DNA of 64,000 bases from an uncultured Candidatus Melainabacteria bacterium (GCA_934692625.1 CAKUUC010000013.1:8774-72773); one strand, 5' to 3'; positions 23,660-31,963 are shown, counted from the stretch's first letter. Notes: generated by a model from the letters alone, not told the origin. Numbers and translations are program-made.

Positions 23660-24323
23660 CTCTGAAAGGATAGTCTTTTGGAATTTTCCAATTGTTTGTT
23701 TGAATGAGTGCTGTACAAAAATATAACCGAGAATTACTGTTAAAGCTATTACAACCGTATGTATTATTAGTTTTTAACTGTTCAATTTGTCCGTTCCATC
23801 CAAATTTAAAAGGTTCAAAACCCTTGCCATAGCTATGGGGATAAATGTTTGAAGATGTTGGCATAAAGATAAATGAGAATGCACATCGTCCTTGTCCGTT
23901 TTTGGGTAATTTTTTACACTTTTTGACATGGCCTGTGTAAAAGACGTAATCAGATTTGAGGAGCCAAGAAGAAGGAGTAAAACCACTACCATCTGGAAAG
24001 TAATAAATCCCATCATTTCCTTGCGTAACCTTTAAATAAGGTTTAAGGTAAGTGTTGAACCATTTTATATTTTCTCCCGCTCCGGGGCGGAGTTCACCGT
24101 ACCAATGCTCTTTTGCGCCGTAGTCTGTTTCTGCCATTGTTATTGCTTGAGCCATTGTTGTATAAAACCTTTTTAGTTTAATTTCAACAACATATTGACT
24201 ATATTTTTGTATAAGCATAGGTATTGTCATTGCACTTATAATTCCAATAATACCTAATGTTATCAATACTTCTGCCAGAGTGAATGCATTTAAAAATTTG
24301 GTCGATTGTCTTTTTGTGAACAT
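23649..24323 (-). CDS. Prepilin-like protein (type IV pilin / pseudopilin N-terminus)
   Basis: The 224-residue protein has a 12-residue basic leader, then the processing and helix motif AFTLAEVLITLGIIGIISAM (13-32), the mark of prepilin peptidase substrates. The mature part contains two Cys pairs, Gly/Tyr-rich loops and an FMPTSSNIYPHSYG segment. It would be cleaved at Ala-Phe and go into a pilus-like fibre or a secretion pseudopilus. The last 11 bases overlap the convergent ABC exporter gene. An XRE regulator is divergent at 24428, with a palindrome between them. Confidence 0.85.
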   Translation of the reverse strand: MFTKRQSTKFLNAFTLAEVLITLGIIGIISAMTIPMLIQKYSQYVVEIKLKRFYTTMAQAITMAETDYGAKEHWYGELRPGAGENIKWFNTYLKPYLKVTQGNDGIYYFPDGSGFTPSSWLLKSDYVFYTGHVKKCKKLPKNGQGRCAFSFIFMPTSSNIYPHSYGKGFEPFKFGWNGQIEQLKTNNTYGCNSFNSNSRLYFCTALIQTNNWKIPKDYPFRVTY

Positions 24324-24357
24324 TTTTCCTCAAAAAATAAGTGTTATAAATTATTAA

Positions 24358-24375
24358 TGAACATAAAAATGTTCA
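24358..24375. promoter_or_regulatory. Operator-like palindrome between prepilin and XRE genes
   Basis: TGAACAT and ATGTTCA form a perfect 7-bp inverted repeat around AAAA. It lies 35 bases before the prepilin ATG and 53 bases before the regulator ATG. It is a candidate binding site for the adjacent XRE protein. Confidence 0.5.
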
Positions 24376-24427
24376 CAGATACATTATTGCACATTTTATA
24401 ATTTTGTCAATCTAATAAAATAAAATT

Positions 24428-24646
24428 ATGAAAGACGATAGGTTATTGCAACTTGGACAAAAAATCCGATATGAGAGAATGAAGAATAGTTTAAGTCAGG
24501 AAGCGTTGGAGGAAATTTCTGGCGTTTCTCGTAGAACTATTAGCGAGATAGAACGAGGAAATGCCGATATTCGTTATACAAATTTGTGCCAAATTGCAGA
24601 AGGGTTAAAAATGACAGTTTCAGAGTTGTTGGATTTCAAATTGTAA
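24428..24646 (+). CDS. XRE-family transcriptional regulator
   Basis: The 72 residues are a single HTH-3 domain: LGQKIRYERMKNSLSQEALEE (8-28), then the recognition helix ISGVSRRTISEIERGNADIRY and a closing LKMTVSELLDF. There is no effector domain, as in small autoregulators. It lacks a Shine-Dalgarno site; TAAAAT lies six bases before the ATG. It is divergent from the prepilin at 23649-24323, an arrangement repeated at 31964/32796. tmRNA follows 79 bases later. Confidence 0.88.
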   Translation: MKDDRLLQLGQKIRYERMKNSLSQEALEEISGVSRRTISEIERGNADIRYTNLCQIAEGLKMTVSELLDFKL

Positions 24647-24725
24647 TTGAGATTTGGGAATGAACTACTTGAAAAAATAAAGATAACTCGTTATAATGAA
24701 AGAAATTGTACATTAACAACACCGT

Positions 24726-25127
24726 GGGGACGTTTTGGATTTGACAGGATGTTTGGTGAAAATAGATTGCGTGTCCGAGCGCTGTTCTCGGTTATCAACG
24801 AGCAAAACAAATTAAATGCTAAAAATAATGTAATCGAAGCAGACTTCTCTAGAGCTTATGCTTTAGCAGCGTAGTCACTCGACGAATAGCTACTCATATA
24901 GCCCTGCTTGCCGGCTATTTGGGTCCATTATGCAAGACGCAGTACAGTGATTGGCTGTAACTGTATCAAGATAACAGTCAGGGGTTTAGAGTTTCCCAAA
25001 AATAAAACCTAGGACTAATTTGTCAGGTTTTGATATTTCCCTGAATTAGTTGAGCGAATAAATATATACACACGTAGAGGTTTATTTTTGTCCATTTTGG
25101 ACAGGGGTTCAACTCCCCTCGTCTCCA
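24726..25127 (+). ncRNA. ssrA: Transfer-messenger RNA (tmRNA)
   Basis: The 5' end GGGGACGTTTTGGATTTGAC and the 3' end with the T-arm GGGTTCAACTCCCC and CTCGTCTCCA are those of the tRNA-like domain. The acceptor stem pairs and CCA is encoded. The tag reading frame (24818-24874) gives AKNNVIEADFSRAYALAA then TAG, with the Ala-Leu-Ala-Ala end recognised by ClpXP-type proteases. The pseudoknot-rich region lies between tag and 3' end. It rescues stalled ribosomes together with SmpB, which is not in the window. Confidence 0.95.
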
Positions 25128-25185
25128 GTTTATTTAATCATTTGAAAATAAATTATTACAGGCAATTTATAATAAATAATAAAAT

Positions 25186-25266
25186 ACAGGGTGATAGTTT
25201 ACCAAGCTATCAGATGCCTTGTAGAAAGGCTACGGTTCTTATCTTTTTAGATGAGAGCCGTTTTTT
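25186..25266 (+). ncRNA. Candidate small structured RNA after tmRNA
   Basis: Three hairpins stand in a row: TGATAG/CTATCA (192-212 of this kilobase), GCCTT/AAGGC (216-230), and ACGG...CCGT with a 13-bp stem followed by T6 (232-266). A TATAAT lies near 25168. It may be an independent transcript of about 80 bases, or the tmRNA trailer ending in a distant terminator. It matches no RNA family I can name. Confidence 0.3.
25232..25266 (+). terminator. Intrinsic terminator after tmRNA
   Basis: ACGGTTCTTATCT pairs with AGATGAGAGCCGT through TTTT and is followed by TTTTTT. Confidence 0.85.
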
Positions 25267-25425
25267 AATATGATTAAAATCAAAAAGATTAAAAATAAAG
25301 TCAAATTGATATAGATATTAATTTTAGTGAATTTTTATAAAGAGATGTTATTAAACTCTGTTTTTTAATTTGTATAAGGTTTATAATAATCATGTGTTTA
25401 TTATACAAATGAATATGAGGGCTTT

Positions 25426-25569
25426 ATGAAAGAGAACGGTTACATGGATTATACAGATTTTGAATTGACCGAAATTGCCAGAATTATCAAGGATATTTCG
25501 ACAGATGACACTGCAGAGTTGAAATTAAAACTAGAAGAACAATACGATAAAAAATTTGTTTTTGACTAG
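25426..25569 (+). CDS. Small acidic protein (47 residues)
   Basis: The ORF begins MKENGYMDYTDFELTEIARI and is followed by acidic, helical sequence ending KKFVFD. GAGGG lies five bases before the ATG, and TATAAT stands upstream near 25383. It ends three bases before the convergent P-type ATPase gene. Good codon content and a ribosome site support a real gene; no family is recognised. Confidence 0.6.
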   Translation: MKENGYMDYTDFELTEIARIIKDISTDDTAELKLKLEEQYDKKFVFD

Positions 25570-25572
25570 GTT

Positions 25573-27375
25573 TTAGATTGTTTTAATTTTCATTAATCTT
25601 AGTGCATTCAATATCGCAAGGAGTGTTACGCCAACGTCTGCAAATATTGCACCCCACATTGTCATCATTCCAAATCCGCTCAAGATTAGAAATATAACTT
25701 TCACGCCAATTGCAAAAATAATGTTTTGTTTAACAATGGACATAGTTTTTTTGCTTATTGAGATTGCATTAAGGATTTTTGCAGGATTATCGTCCATGAT
25801 TACAATATCTGCAGCTTCGATTGCGGCATCAGAACCTAATCCGCCCATTGCGATTCCGACATCAGCACGGGTCAAAACAGGCGCATCATTTATTCCGTCA
25901 CCAACAAATATTGTTGTTCCATTGTTTGAGTTTGTGATGTAGTTTTCTATTTTTGCAACTTTATCGCTAGGTAGAAGTTCTGCAAATGCTGTTTTTACTC
26001 CAAGTTGCGCTTGAATTGCTTTTGCTGTACTTTCGCAATCTCCGGTGAGCATTACAGTTTCAATGTTTCTGTTGTTAAGTTCGTTGATTGTGTATGCAGA
26101 GTCTTTCTTGACTGTATCTGCAATTATAATGTTTCCAATATATTTACCATTTATAGCAACGTATACGACTGTGCCGATATGGTCAATTTTAGGGGTGTTA
26201 TTTATAAGTTTTGCATTTCCGACAAGTATTTCTTTGCCTTCGAATTCTGTTTTTATTCCTTTGCCTGAAATTTCAGTGATTGGACAAATAGGTAGATCTT
26301 TGCCGTATGCTTTTTTTATAGCTTTTGCGATTGGGTGATTTGAACCTGATTCTGCGATTGCTGCATATTTTAAAATCTCAGGGTTGTCTGAATTTATTTC
26401 AACAACTTCAAAATTTCCATTTGTAAGTGTTCCTGTTTTGTCAAAAACTGCTGTTTTGATATGTGAAAGTTTTTCTAAGTAAACGCTTCCTTTAACCAAT
26501 ATTCCGGCTTTTGAACTTGCTCCGATACCTGCAAAAAAACTAAGAGGTACAGAAATTACCAATGCGCATGGACAAGAAATTACTAAGAATGTCAAGGCTC
26601 GTTCTATCCAGTTTCCTGCTATAAAAAATGATGGCACAATTGCTATTATCAGTGCTAAAACTACAACAAACGGGGTGTAGATTTGAGCAAATCTTGTTAT
26701 AAAATTTTCAGTTTTTGTTTTCTTAGCAGAAGCTTGTTCTACGAGTTCCAAAATTTGTGATACTGTAGAATTTTCAAAATTCTTAGTAACTCTTAGTTTA
26801 ATTGTTCCGTCTATGTTTATGCAACCGCTATAAACATTTTGCCCAATTTCAACTTTTTGCGGTAGAGATTCTCCGGTTAGGGAAGAAGTGTCAATATTGG
26901 CACTTCCTTCTACGATTTCGCCATCTAATGGAATTTTTTCTCCAGGTTTAACAATGATTATGTCATTGAGTTTAATTTCTTGAGGCGGTAGTGTAATAAT
27001 TTCACCATCTGTGATTTTGTTTGCATAGTCTGGTCGAATATCCATAAGTTCGGTGATTGAATCTTTTGATTTGTCAACGGCTTTGTCTTGCAAATATTCG
27101 CCAATTTGGTATAAAAGCATAACCATTACTGCTTCCGGAACTTCTTTTATGCAAAGTGCTCCGACTGTTGCAACTGACATCAAGAAACATTCATCAAACA
27201 TTTTGCCTTTGATGATATTTTGTAATGCTTTCCACAAAATGTCGTAACCGATAACAAGATAGGCTATGTAAAACAGTAGATTAAGTTTGTAGCCACAAAT
27301 AAATAGAATTACCGTCAAAATAATTTTCGGAATAATAAATTTGTTTTCTTCTTCCTCATGTTCGAGTTCGCACAT
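25573..27375 (-). CDS. Zn/Cd/Pb-exporting P1B-type ATPase
   Basis: The 600-residue pump has all P-type signatures: SSLTGESLP actuator loop (near 165), SCPCALVIS metal-binding membrane motif (near 268), the phosphorylated DKTGTLT (near 311) and GDGINDAPVL (near 505). The CPC motif puts it in the P1B group. It has no HMA domain, only a short CELEHEEEE metal-binding-like head. The start at 27375 has AAGGAG upstream; the frame is open for 37 further codons. A divergent ArsR/SmtB regulator with three operator copies between them argues for zinc or cadmium as substrate. Confidence 0.9.
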   Translation of the reverse strand: MCELEHEEEENKFIIPKIILTVILFICGYKLNLLFYIAYLVIGYDILWKALQNIIKGKMFDECFLMSVATVGALCIKEVPEAVMVMLLYQIGEYLQDKAVDKSKDSITELMDIRPDYANKITDGEIITLPPQEIKLNDIIIVKPGEKIPLDGEIVEGSANIDTSSLTGESLPQKVEIGQNVYSGCINIDGTIKLRVTKNFENSTVSQILELVEQASAKKTKTENFITRFAQIYTPFVVVLALIIAIVPSFFIAGNWIERALTFLVISCPCALVISVPLSFFAGIGASSKAGILVKGSVYLEKLSHIKTAVFDKTGTLTNGNFEVVEINSDNPEILKYAAIAESGSNHPIAKAIKKAYGKDLPICPITEISGKGIKTEFEGKEILVGNAKLINNTPKIDHIGTVVYVAINGKYIGNIIIADTVKKDSAYTINELNNRNIETVMLTGDCESTAKAIQAQLGVKTAFAELLPSDKVAKIENYITNSNNGTTIFVGDGINDAPVLTRADVGIAMGGLGSDAAIEAADIVIMDDNPAKILNAISISKKTMSIVKQNIIFAIGVKVIFLILSGFGMMTMWGAIFADVGVTLLAILNALRLMKIKTI

Positions 27376-27391
27376 ATCTTGCTCCTTATGG

Positions 27392-27434
27392 TTGAATGAC
27401 TGTTCAATTATATTATAATTGAATACTTGTTCAA
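27392..27434. promoter_or_regulatory. Two ArsR/SmtB operator sites
   Basis: TTGAA-N6-TTCAA occurs at 27392-27407 and 27419-27434. This spacing resembles operators of the SmtB/CzrA group. The first lies just upstream of the ATPase ribosome site, so bound repressor would block pump transcription. Confidence 0.7.
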
Positions 27435-27489
27435 CTGTCAAGTGTTTAATATAATTTTGGTGCAAATGTTTTACAATTTGATACAATAG

Positions 27490-27505
27490 TTGAATTATTG
27501 TTCAA
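27490..27505. promoter_or_regulatory. Third ArsR/SmtB operator site
   Basis: The same TTGAA-N6-TTCAA lies 35 bases before the regulator ATG, next to its promoter, which suggests autoregulation. Confidence 0.7.
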
Positions 27506-27540
27506 TTGTTTGTATAATAAAAATGATAGGAGCAAAAAAA

Positions 27541-27894
27541 ATGACAGTCAAGGCTTGTGATTGCGAAGCGATAAATAAGGATTTGATTGAGAATATTGAA
27601 CCTTTGATGCCGGATGATAATGTTTTGTCCGGATTGTCCGGTGTTTTTAAAATTATGGGTGACAAGACCAGAATTCGTTTGCTTTGGGCAATTGATAACA
27701 GTGAAATGTGTGTTGGTGATTTGGCATATTTGTTGAATATGACAAAATCTGCTGTATCACATCAGTTAAAAGTTTTAAAAGATGCAAAGTTGATTAAATC
27801 GGAAAAACGTGGAAAAAATGTCTATTACTCATTGAATGATCATCATGTTCAAACTATTTTTGAAAAAGCACTTGAACATATTTTGGAAGATTGA
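27541..27894 (+). CDS. ArsR/SmtB-family zinc/cadmium-sensing repressor
   Basis: The 117 residues form a winged helix: MGDKTRIRLLWAI (near 44), EMCVGDLAYLLNMTKSAVSHQLKVLKDA (helix-turn-helix, near 60-87) and a wing KRGKNVYYSL. The C-terminal DHHVQTIFEKALEHILE carries the D-x-H...H-xx-E ligands of the zinc-sensing alpha-5 site. The N-terminal CDCE and the Cys in MCVGD recall the CadC-type alpha-3N site, but the second Cys of ELCVCDL is a Gly here. Metal binding would release the operators and induce the pump. GGAG precedes the ATG. Confidence 0.9.
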   Translation: MTVKACDCEAINKDLIENIEPLMPDDNVLSGLSGVFKIMGDKTRIRLLWAIDNSEMCVGDLAYLLNMTKSAVSHQLKVLKDAKLIKSEKRGKNVYYSLNDHHVQTIFEKALEHILED

Positions 27895-27938
27895 TAAATT
27901 TATTGCCTGTAGTTTTAGCGTAAATTGCGGAGTAGGAT

Positions 27939-28241
27939 ATGAACTTAAAAGATTTTGAATCTAATTTTGATGAAAAAATATTGGAGCGAGGAAAAGCGTT
28001 GTATGAAAAAGGCGCTGTTCAGCATATTAAAACGACGTATAACGATTGGATTTTTAAGATAGAAGGGAAGAAATATATTATTGATGTTGCGATAAAGAAA
28101 GATTTATCAGTGTATGATTTTTCCTGCACTTGCCCGAGCGCAAGGTGGAATTCTTGTAAACACGTTGCCGCCTGTCTTTATTATATGCGTGAGAAATTTA
28201 GGACAGAATACGAAACAAATTTATTCAAGAGTGAACAATAA
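27939..28241 (+). CDS. SWIM zinc-finger protein
   Basis: The 100-residue protein has a SWIM motif (C-x-C-x(n)-C-x-H) at FSCTCPSARWNSCKHVAACLYYM (about 66-88), preceded by EKILERGKALYEKGAV, the usual lead-in. SWIM domains bind DNA or proteins; in bacteria they often sit beside SNF2 helicases, none of which is nearby. GGAG precedes the ATG. It follows the metal regulator by 44 bases and may share its transcript. Confidence 0.8.
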   Translation: MNLKDFESNFDEKILERGKALYEKGAVQHIKTTYNDWIFKIEGKKYIIDVAIKKDLSVYDFSCTCPSARWNSCKHVAACLYYMREKFRTEYETNLFKSEQ

Positions 28242-28294
28242 TTTTTTCAAAAATTGTGAAAATTTTGGCTAATGATTTATAACATTGGAAAAGT

Positions 28295-28355
28295 CGGTCG
28301 GCATTGCTATATCGATAGCGTGAATTTTACATGTCAGGCAGTGCCGTGACCAACA
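28295..28355. repeat. Dispersed repeat (type D pair)
   Basis: GTCGGCATTGC and a later GTCAGGCAGTGCCGTGACC are joined by a GTGAATTTTACAT linker. The same arrangement (GTCGGC hairpin, TTAATTTAC linker, GTGTCAGGC hairpin) occurs at 55321-55380, and single parts at 31910 and 55214. Confidence 0.55.
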
Positions 28356-28382
28356 TTTGGCTGATGTGTTCAATATCTAACA

Positions 28383-28447
28383 GATTCTGAATAAGATAAA
28401 ATCAACGCAATTAAAATTGCTTGATTTTTAATCTTTACAAGAATGAC
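28383..28447. repeat. Long dispersed palindrome (type C)
   Basis: The palindrome runs ATTCTGAATAAGAT ... ATCTTTACAAGAATGAC around a GCAATT/AATTGC core. It is nearly identical to 31785, 33101 and 56637, and inverted to 55818. Confidence 0.8.
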
Positions 28448-28468
28448 GGGAGCCTTATAACTTTCAAC

Positions 28469-28504
28469 AAAAAACAGGAGTCACTTTTGCAACTCCTGCT
28501 TTTT
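28469..28504. terminator. Bidirectional terminator
   Basis: CAGGAGT and ACTCCTG form a 7-bp stem with A6 before and T5 after. It lies 19 bases after the ferredoxin stop on the minus strand. Confidence 0.8.
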
Positions 28505-28522
28505 GTAATTATTTCAGTTTAA

Positions 28523-28699
28523 TTATTCCATTTCGATAGCGCCAACTGGGCAAGAATCAACTGCTTCTTTTACAGCATCAATGTTATCAGCAACAGCAGC
28601 TTCATTAACTACTGCTTTGTCTTCGATTGAAAATACTGCATCACAAATAGATTCGCAAGCACCACATGCTACGCAACTGTCATTAACTTTAACTGTCAT
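28523..28699 (-). CDS. Monocluster [4Fe-4S] ferredoxin
   Basis: The 58-residue acidic protein starts MTVKVNDSCVACGACESIC. Cys9, Cys12 and Cys15, with Cys50 in SCPVGAIE, are the four cluster ligands as in Thermotoga-type ferredoxins. Cys19 is an extra one. It carries low-potential electrons in the cytosol, for example to anaerobic oxidoreductases or radical SAM enzymes. AAGGAG precedes the ATG and a terminator follows directly. Confidence 0.93.
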   Translation of the reverse strand: MTVKVNDSCVACGACESICDAVFSIEDKAVVNEAAVADNIDAVKEAVDSCPVGAIEME

Positions 28700-28791
28700 T
28701 TTTTATCTCCTTATTTTACTGCGTGGTTTTATCCACCACAACAAAATTATATAACAAAAACCTAAAAATTTCTACAATAAGTTTTAAAAAT

Positions 28792-29967
28792 TTATAGCCA
28801 ATCTCTTATATAATTTGCAATTGTATCAAAACCTAAAATTTCGCCCAGATTTCCTACTGATGGACGTTTTTTAGAATAAATCAAAACAGGTACTTTTTCT
28901 CTTGTGTGGTCTGTTCCTGGAACTGTCGGGTCGCAACCGTGGTCTGCTGTAATTATGAGCAAGTCAGAAGCTTCCATTGCTTCCACAATCGGTGCAACGT
29001 AAGTGTCAATTTCTTCTATTGCATGACCATAACCGGCAGGGTCATTTCTGTGACCGAAAAGCATGTCTGTATCGACAAGGTTTGTGAAAATAATTTCTTT
29101 ATCGTTATATTTTCTATCCTTTTCGTAAGCAATTTCTTCAAGCGGAAGTTCTCGTTTGATTGCTTTTAGAGTCAACTCAAGACCTTCTTTATTTGAACCG
29201 GTGTGGATTGCGTGTGTAATTCCTGATTTTGAGAAAATATCTTCAATTTTACCGATTGCTACAACTTTTCCACCTTCATCTTTAATTTCATTTAGTAGAG
29301 TTGGTGCGACAGGTTCAATTGAATAATCACGTCTGTCTTTGGAAATTCTTACCGGTTTTCCGTCAACAAGGTGGTAAGGTCTTGCGATTACTCGAGAAAC
29401 GTAGTAGTTTCCATCGGTTAATATTTTTCTTGCAATTCTGCACCATTTGTATAGGGTTTCTAACGGTATAACATCAACATCAACGGCAATTTGGAAAACG
29501 CTGTCTGCTGATGTGTAAACGATAGGAAATTTTGTTGTATGGTGTTCGTCGTTTAGTTTTTCAATAATTGCGGTACCACTTGCAGGACAATTTGCTAAAA
29601 CTCCGCCACAATTTGTTTCTTCTATAAATTTATTAATTATCTCATCAGGAAAACCGTTTGGAAATGTCGCGAATGCTCTGTCTAGTGTAATTCCTGCAAT
29701 TTCCCAGTGTCCGGTAGTAGTGTCTTTTCCTTTTGATTTTTCAACCAATGTTCCATACGTTGCAGTAGGATTTTCAACAGGAGAAATCCCCATAAAATCT
29801 TGAAGATTTCCTAATCCCATTTTCTCTAGATTAGGAGCTTTCAATCCCTTGTTAAATTCACAAACATGCTTCAATGTGTTACATTCCGGAATGTCACCAA
29901 AATCACGACAATCCGGCATTGCGCCTATTCCCATTGAATCAATTACCATAATAATTGCTCTTGTCAT
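28792..29967 (-). CDS. deoB: Phosphopentomutase
   Basis: The 391-residue enzyme interconverts (deoxy)ribose-1- and 5-phosphate. It has the alkaline-phosphatase-type metal site: IDSMGIGAMPD (9-19), the catalytic Thr region KDTTTGHWEIAG (near 81), and DTDMLFGHRND, ITADHGCDPT and GTDHTREKVPVL for the second manganese. AAAGGGGG precedes the ATG. With the nucleoside phosphorylase at 9074 it would feed ribose from nucleosides into central metabolism. Confidence 0.96.
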   Translation of the reverse strand: MTRAIIMVIDSMGIGAMPDCRDFGDIPECNTLKHVCEFNKGLKAPNLEKMGLGNLQDFMGISPVENPTATYGTLVEKSKGKDTTTGHWEIAGITLDRAFATFPNGFPDEIINKFIEETNCGGVLANCPASGTAIIEKLNDEHHTTKFPIVYTSADSVFQIAVDVDVIPLETLYKWCRIARKILTDGNYYVSRVIARPYHLVDGKPVRISKDRRDYSIEPVAPTLLNEIKDEGGKVVAIGKIEDIFSKSGITHAIHTGSNKEGLELTLKAIKRELPLEEIAYEKDRKYNDKEIIFTNLVDTDMLFGHRNDPAGYGHAIEEIDTYVAPIVEAMEASDLLIITADHGCDPTVPGTDHTREKVPVLIYSKKRPSVGNLGEILGFDTIANYIRDWL

Positions 29968-30120
29968 AGAACCCCCTTTATATTTTAAAAATATTTTATC
30001 ATAAATTTTCGGATAGGACTTATTTATAAGTATTATTACGAGCCTTGTCGCAAGTTTAAATTAGTTGCATTTTAAAAGTGTTTGTACTACATTTATTGCA
30101 TAACAAAGGAGGGTTAATAC

Positions 30121-31719
30121 ATGGAAACTTATGGTATAGAAAAATTTGGTATTATCGCACCAAAGGCAGTCTATCGTAATTTGACACCTGCACAATTGAC
30201 AGAAGCAGCTCTTCGTCGTGGCGAAGGTTCTTTGGGCAATACAGGTGCTTTAGTAGTTACTACAGGAAAATACACAGGTCGTTCACCTAAGGATAAATTC
30301 ATTGTTGATACTGAAAGTATTCACAATGATATCGCTTGGGGTAAAGTAAACAGACCTATCAGCAGAGAAAAATTTAATTCTATCAAAGGTAAAATCGCAT
30401 CTTACCTTCAAAATAGAGAAGTATTTATTTTTGATGGTTTTGCTGGCGCAGACAAAACTTATACTCAAAAATTCAGAGTTATCAATGAATTGGCTAGCCA
30501 AAACATGTTCATTCACCAATTGTTAATCAGACCAACAGCTGAAGAATTAGCAAGCTATGGTGAACCGGATTACACAATTCTTTGTGCTCCTGGTTTCAAA
30601 TGTGATCCTGAAGTTGATGGCGTAAATTCTGAAGCTTGTATCGCAATCGATTATGAAGCTCACGAAATCATCATCTGTGGTTCTCGTTATTCTGGTGAAA
30701 TCAAAAAATCAGTATTCGCAACTATGAACTACATTATGACTAAGAAAAATGTTCTTCCTATGCACTGTTCAGCAAACATGGACCCTGCAACAGGTGAAAC
30801 AGCAGTATTCTTTGGTCTTTCAGGAACTGGTAAAACAACATTGTCAGCAGATCCTTCTCGTAAGTTGATTGGTGATGATGAACACGGTTGGTCACCTGAT
30901 GGTGTATTCAACTTTGAAGGTGGTTGCTATGCAAAATGTATCCACTTGTCAGAAGAAAATGAACCAGACATTTTCAACGCTATCAAATTCGGTTCATTGG
31001 TTGAAAACGTTGTTATGGATCCTGAAACAAGAGAATTTGATTTTGATGACAGTTCATTAACAGAAAATACTCGTGTAGGTTATCCAGTTAACTACATCAA
31101 CAACGCTCAAATTCCTTCAAAAGGCGGAATTCCGAAAGTTGTTATCTTCTTGACTGCTGATGCGTTTGGCGTATTGCCTCCAATCTCAAGATTAGACAAA
31201 AACGCTGCAATGTACCACTTTGTAACAGGTTTCACTTCTAAATTGGCTGGTACTGAAAGAGGTATTACAGAACCTGTACCTACATTCTCAACATTGTTCG
31301 GCGAACCATTCATGCCAATGGACGCTTCTGTTTACGCAAAAATGTTAGGTGACAAACTTGATCAATACGGAACAAAAGTTTACTTGGTTAACACTGGTTG
31401 GGCTGGCGGCTCAGCATCAATGGGTGCTAAGAGAATGAAATTGGCTTACACTCGTGCAATGGTTACAGCAGCATTGAACGGTTCATTTGATAACATCGAA
31501 TTCAAACACCACGATGTATTCAACGTTGATTATCCGTCATCTTGTCCTAACGTACCTGATGAAATGCTTGATGCAAGAGGTATGTGGGCTGATAAGAATG
31601 CTTATGATGAAGCAGCTAACAAACTTGCTCAGATGTTTGCAGATAACTTCTCTGCTAAATATCCAAATATGCCTGCTGAAATCGTTAACGCAGGACCAAA
31701 AGCAAAAGCTTCTGTATAA
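30121..31719 (+). CDS. pckA: Phosphoenolpyruvate carboxykinase (ATP)
   Basis: The 532-residue enzyme interconverts oxaloacetate + ATP and PEP + CO2 + ADP. TGKYTGRSPKDKFIVD (near 42), the P-loop FGLSGTGKTTLS (near 225), the kinase-2 LIGDDEHGWS (near 246) and NTGWAGG near the end are all present. An AGGAGGGT ribosome site and a strong terminator suggest high expression. In fermenting gut bacteria it often runs towards oxaloacetate, but direction cannot be read from sequence. Confidence 0.97.
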   Translation: METYGIEKFGIIAPKAVYRNLTPAQLTEAALRRGEGSLGNTGALVVTTGKYTGRSPKDKFIVDTESIHNDIAWGKVNRPISREKFNSIKGKIASYLQNREVFIFDGFAGADKTYTQKFRVINELASQNMFIHQLLIRPTAEELASYGEPDYTILCAPGFKCDPEVDGVNSEACIAIDYEAHEIIICGSRYSGEIKKSVFATMNYIMTKKNVLPMHCSANMDPATGETAVFFGLSGTGKTTLSADPSRKLIGDDEHGWSPDGVFNFEGGCYAKCIHLSEENEPDIFNAIKFGSLVENVVMDPETREFDFDDSSLTENTRVGYPVNYINNAQIPSKGGIPKVVIFLTADAFGVLPPISRLDKNAAMYHFVTGFTSKLAGTERGITEPVPTFSTLFGEPFMPMDASVYAKMLGDKLDQYGTKVYLVNTGWAGGSASMGAKRMKLAYTRAMVTAALNGSFDNIEFKHHDVFNVDYPSSCPNVPDEMLDARGMWADKNAYDEAANKLAQMFADNFSAKYPNMPAEIVNAGPKAKASV

Positions 31720-31744
31720 TTCGTTATACGGTAAAAATATAGAG

Positions 31745-31778
31745 TCGGAACTTGGTATTCGCCAAGTTCCGATTTTTT
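31745..31778 (+). terminator. Terminator of pckA
   Basis: TCGGAACTTGG pairs with CCAAGTTCCGA and is followed by TTTTTT, 25 bases after the pckA stop. Confidence 0.88.
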
Positions 31779-31784
31779 ATTACA

Positions 31785-31848
31785 GATTCTGAATAAGATA
31801 AAATCTACGCAATTAAAATTGCTTGATTTTTAATCTTTTCAGAATGAC
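31785..31848. repeat. Long dispersed palindrome (type C)
   Basis: ATTCTGAATAAGATAAAATC and its inverted partner flank a GCAATT/AATTGC core and end in CAGAATGAC. It is followed by a spacer containing CACTAAATAGTCA and then a type B unit, the same order as at 55391-55512. Confidence 0.8.
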
Positions 31849-31874
31849 GATTACTTTGATAAGTCCACTAAATA

Positions 31875-31936
31875 GTCACTCTGAACTAGATTCAGAGTCT
31901 GTTTCAATATCGTGTCAGGCGTTGCCGTGACCTACC
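31875..31936. repeat. Dispersed repeats, type B then type D
   Basis: GTCACTCTGAA and TTCAGAGTCTG (31875-31901) are followed by CAATATC and the type D GTGTCAGGCGTTGCCGTGACC (31911 on). The patch abuts the prepilin gene at 31964. Confidence 0.65.
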
Positions 31937-31963
31937 TTATTTTACATCAGTGCTTGACCAAAA

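Noticed and set aside
24647..24874. A 75-codon open frame ending in DFSRAYALAA
   Set aside because: It is the upstream flank plus the tag-coding part of tmRNA (24726-25127), not a free-standing protein gene.
25088..25273. Open frame across the end of tmRNA and the terminator
   Set aside because: It overlaps the tRNA-like domain and structured downstream RNA, and has no ribosome site.
28295..28447. CRISPR-like repeat patches
   Set aside because: The palindromes are dispersed singly with irregular spacing and no unique spacers of constant length, and no cas gene is present.
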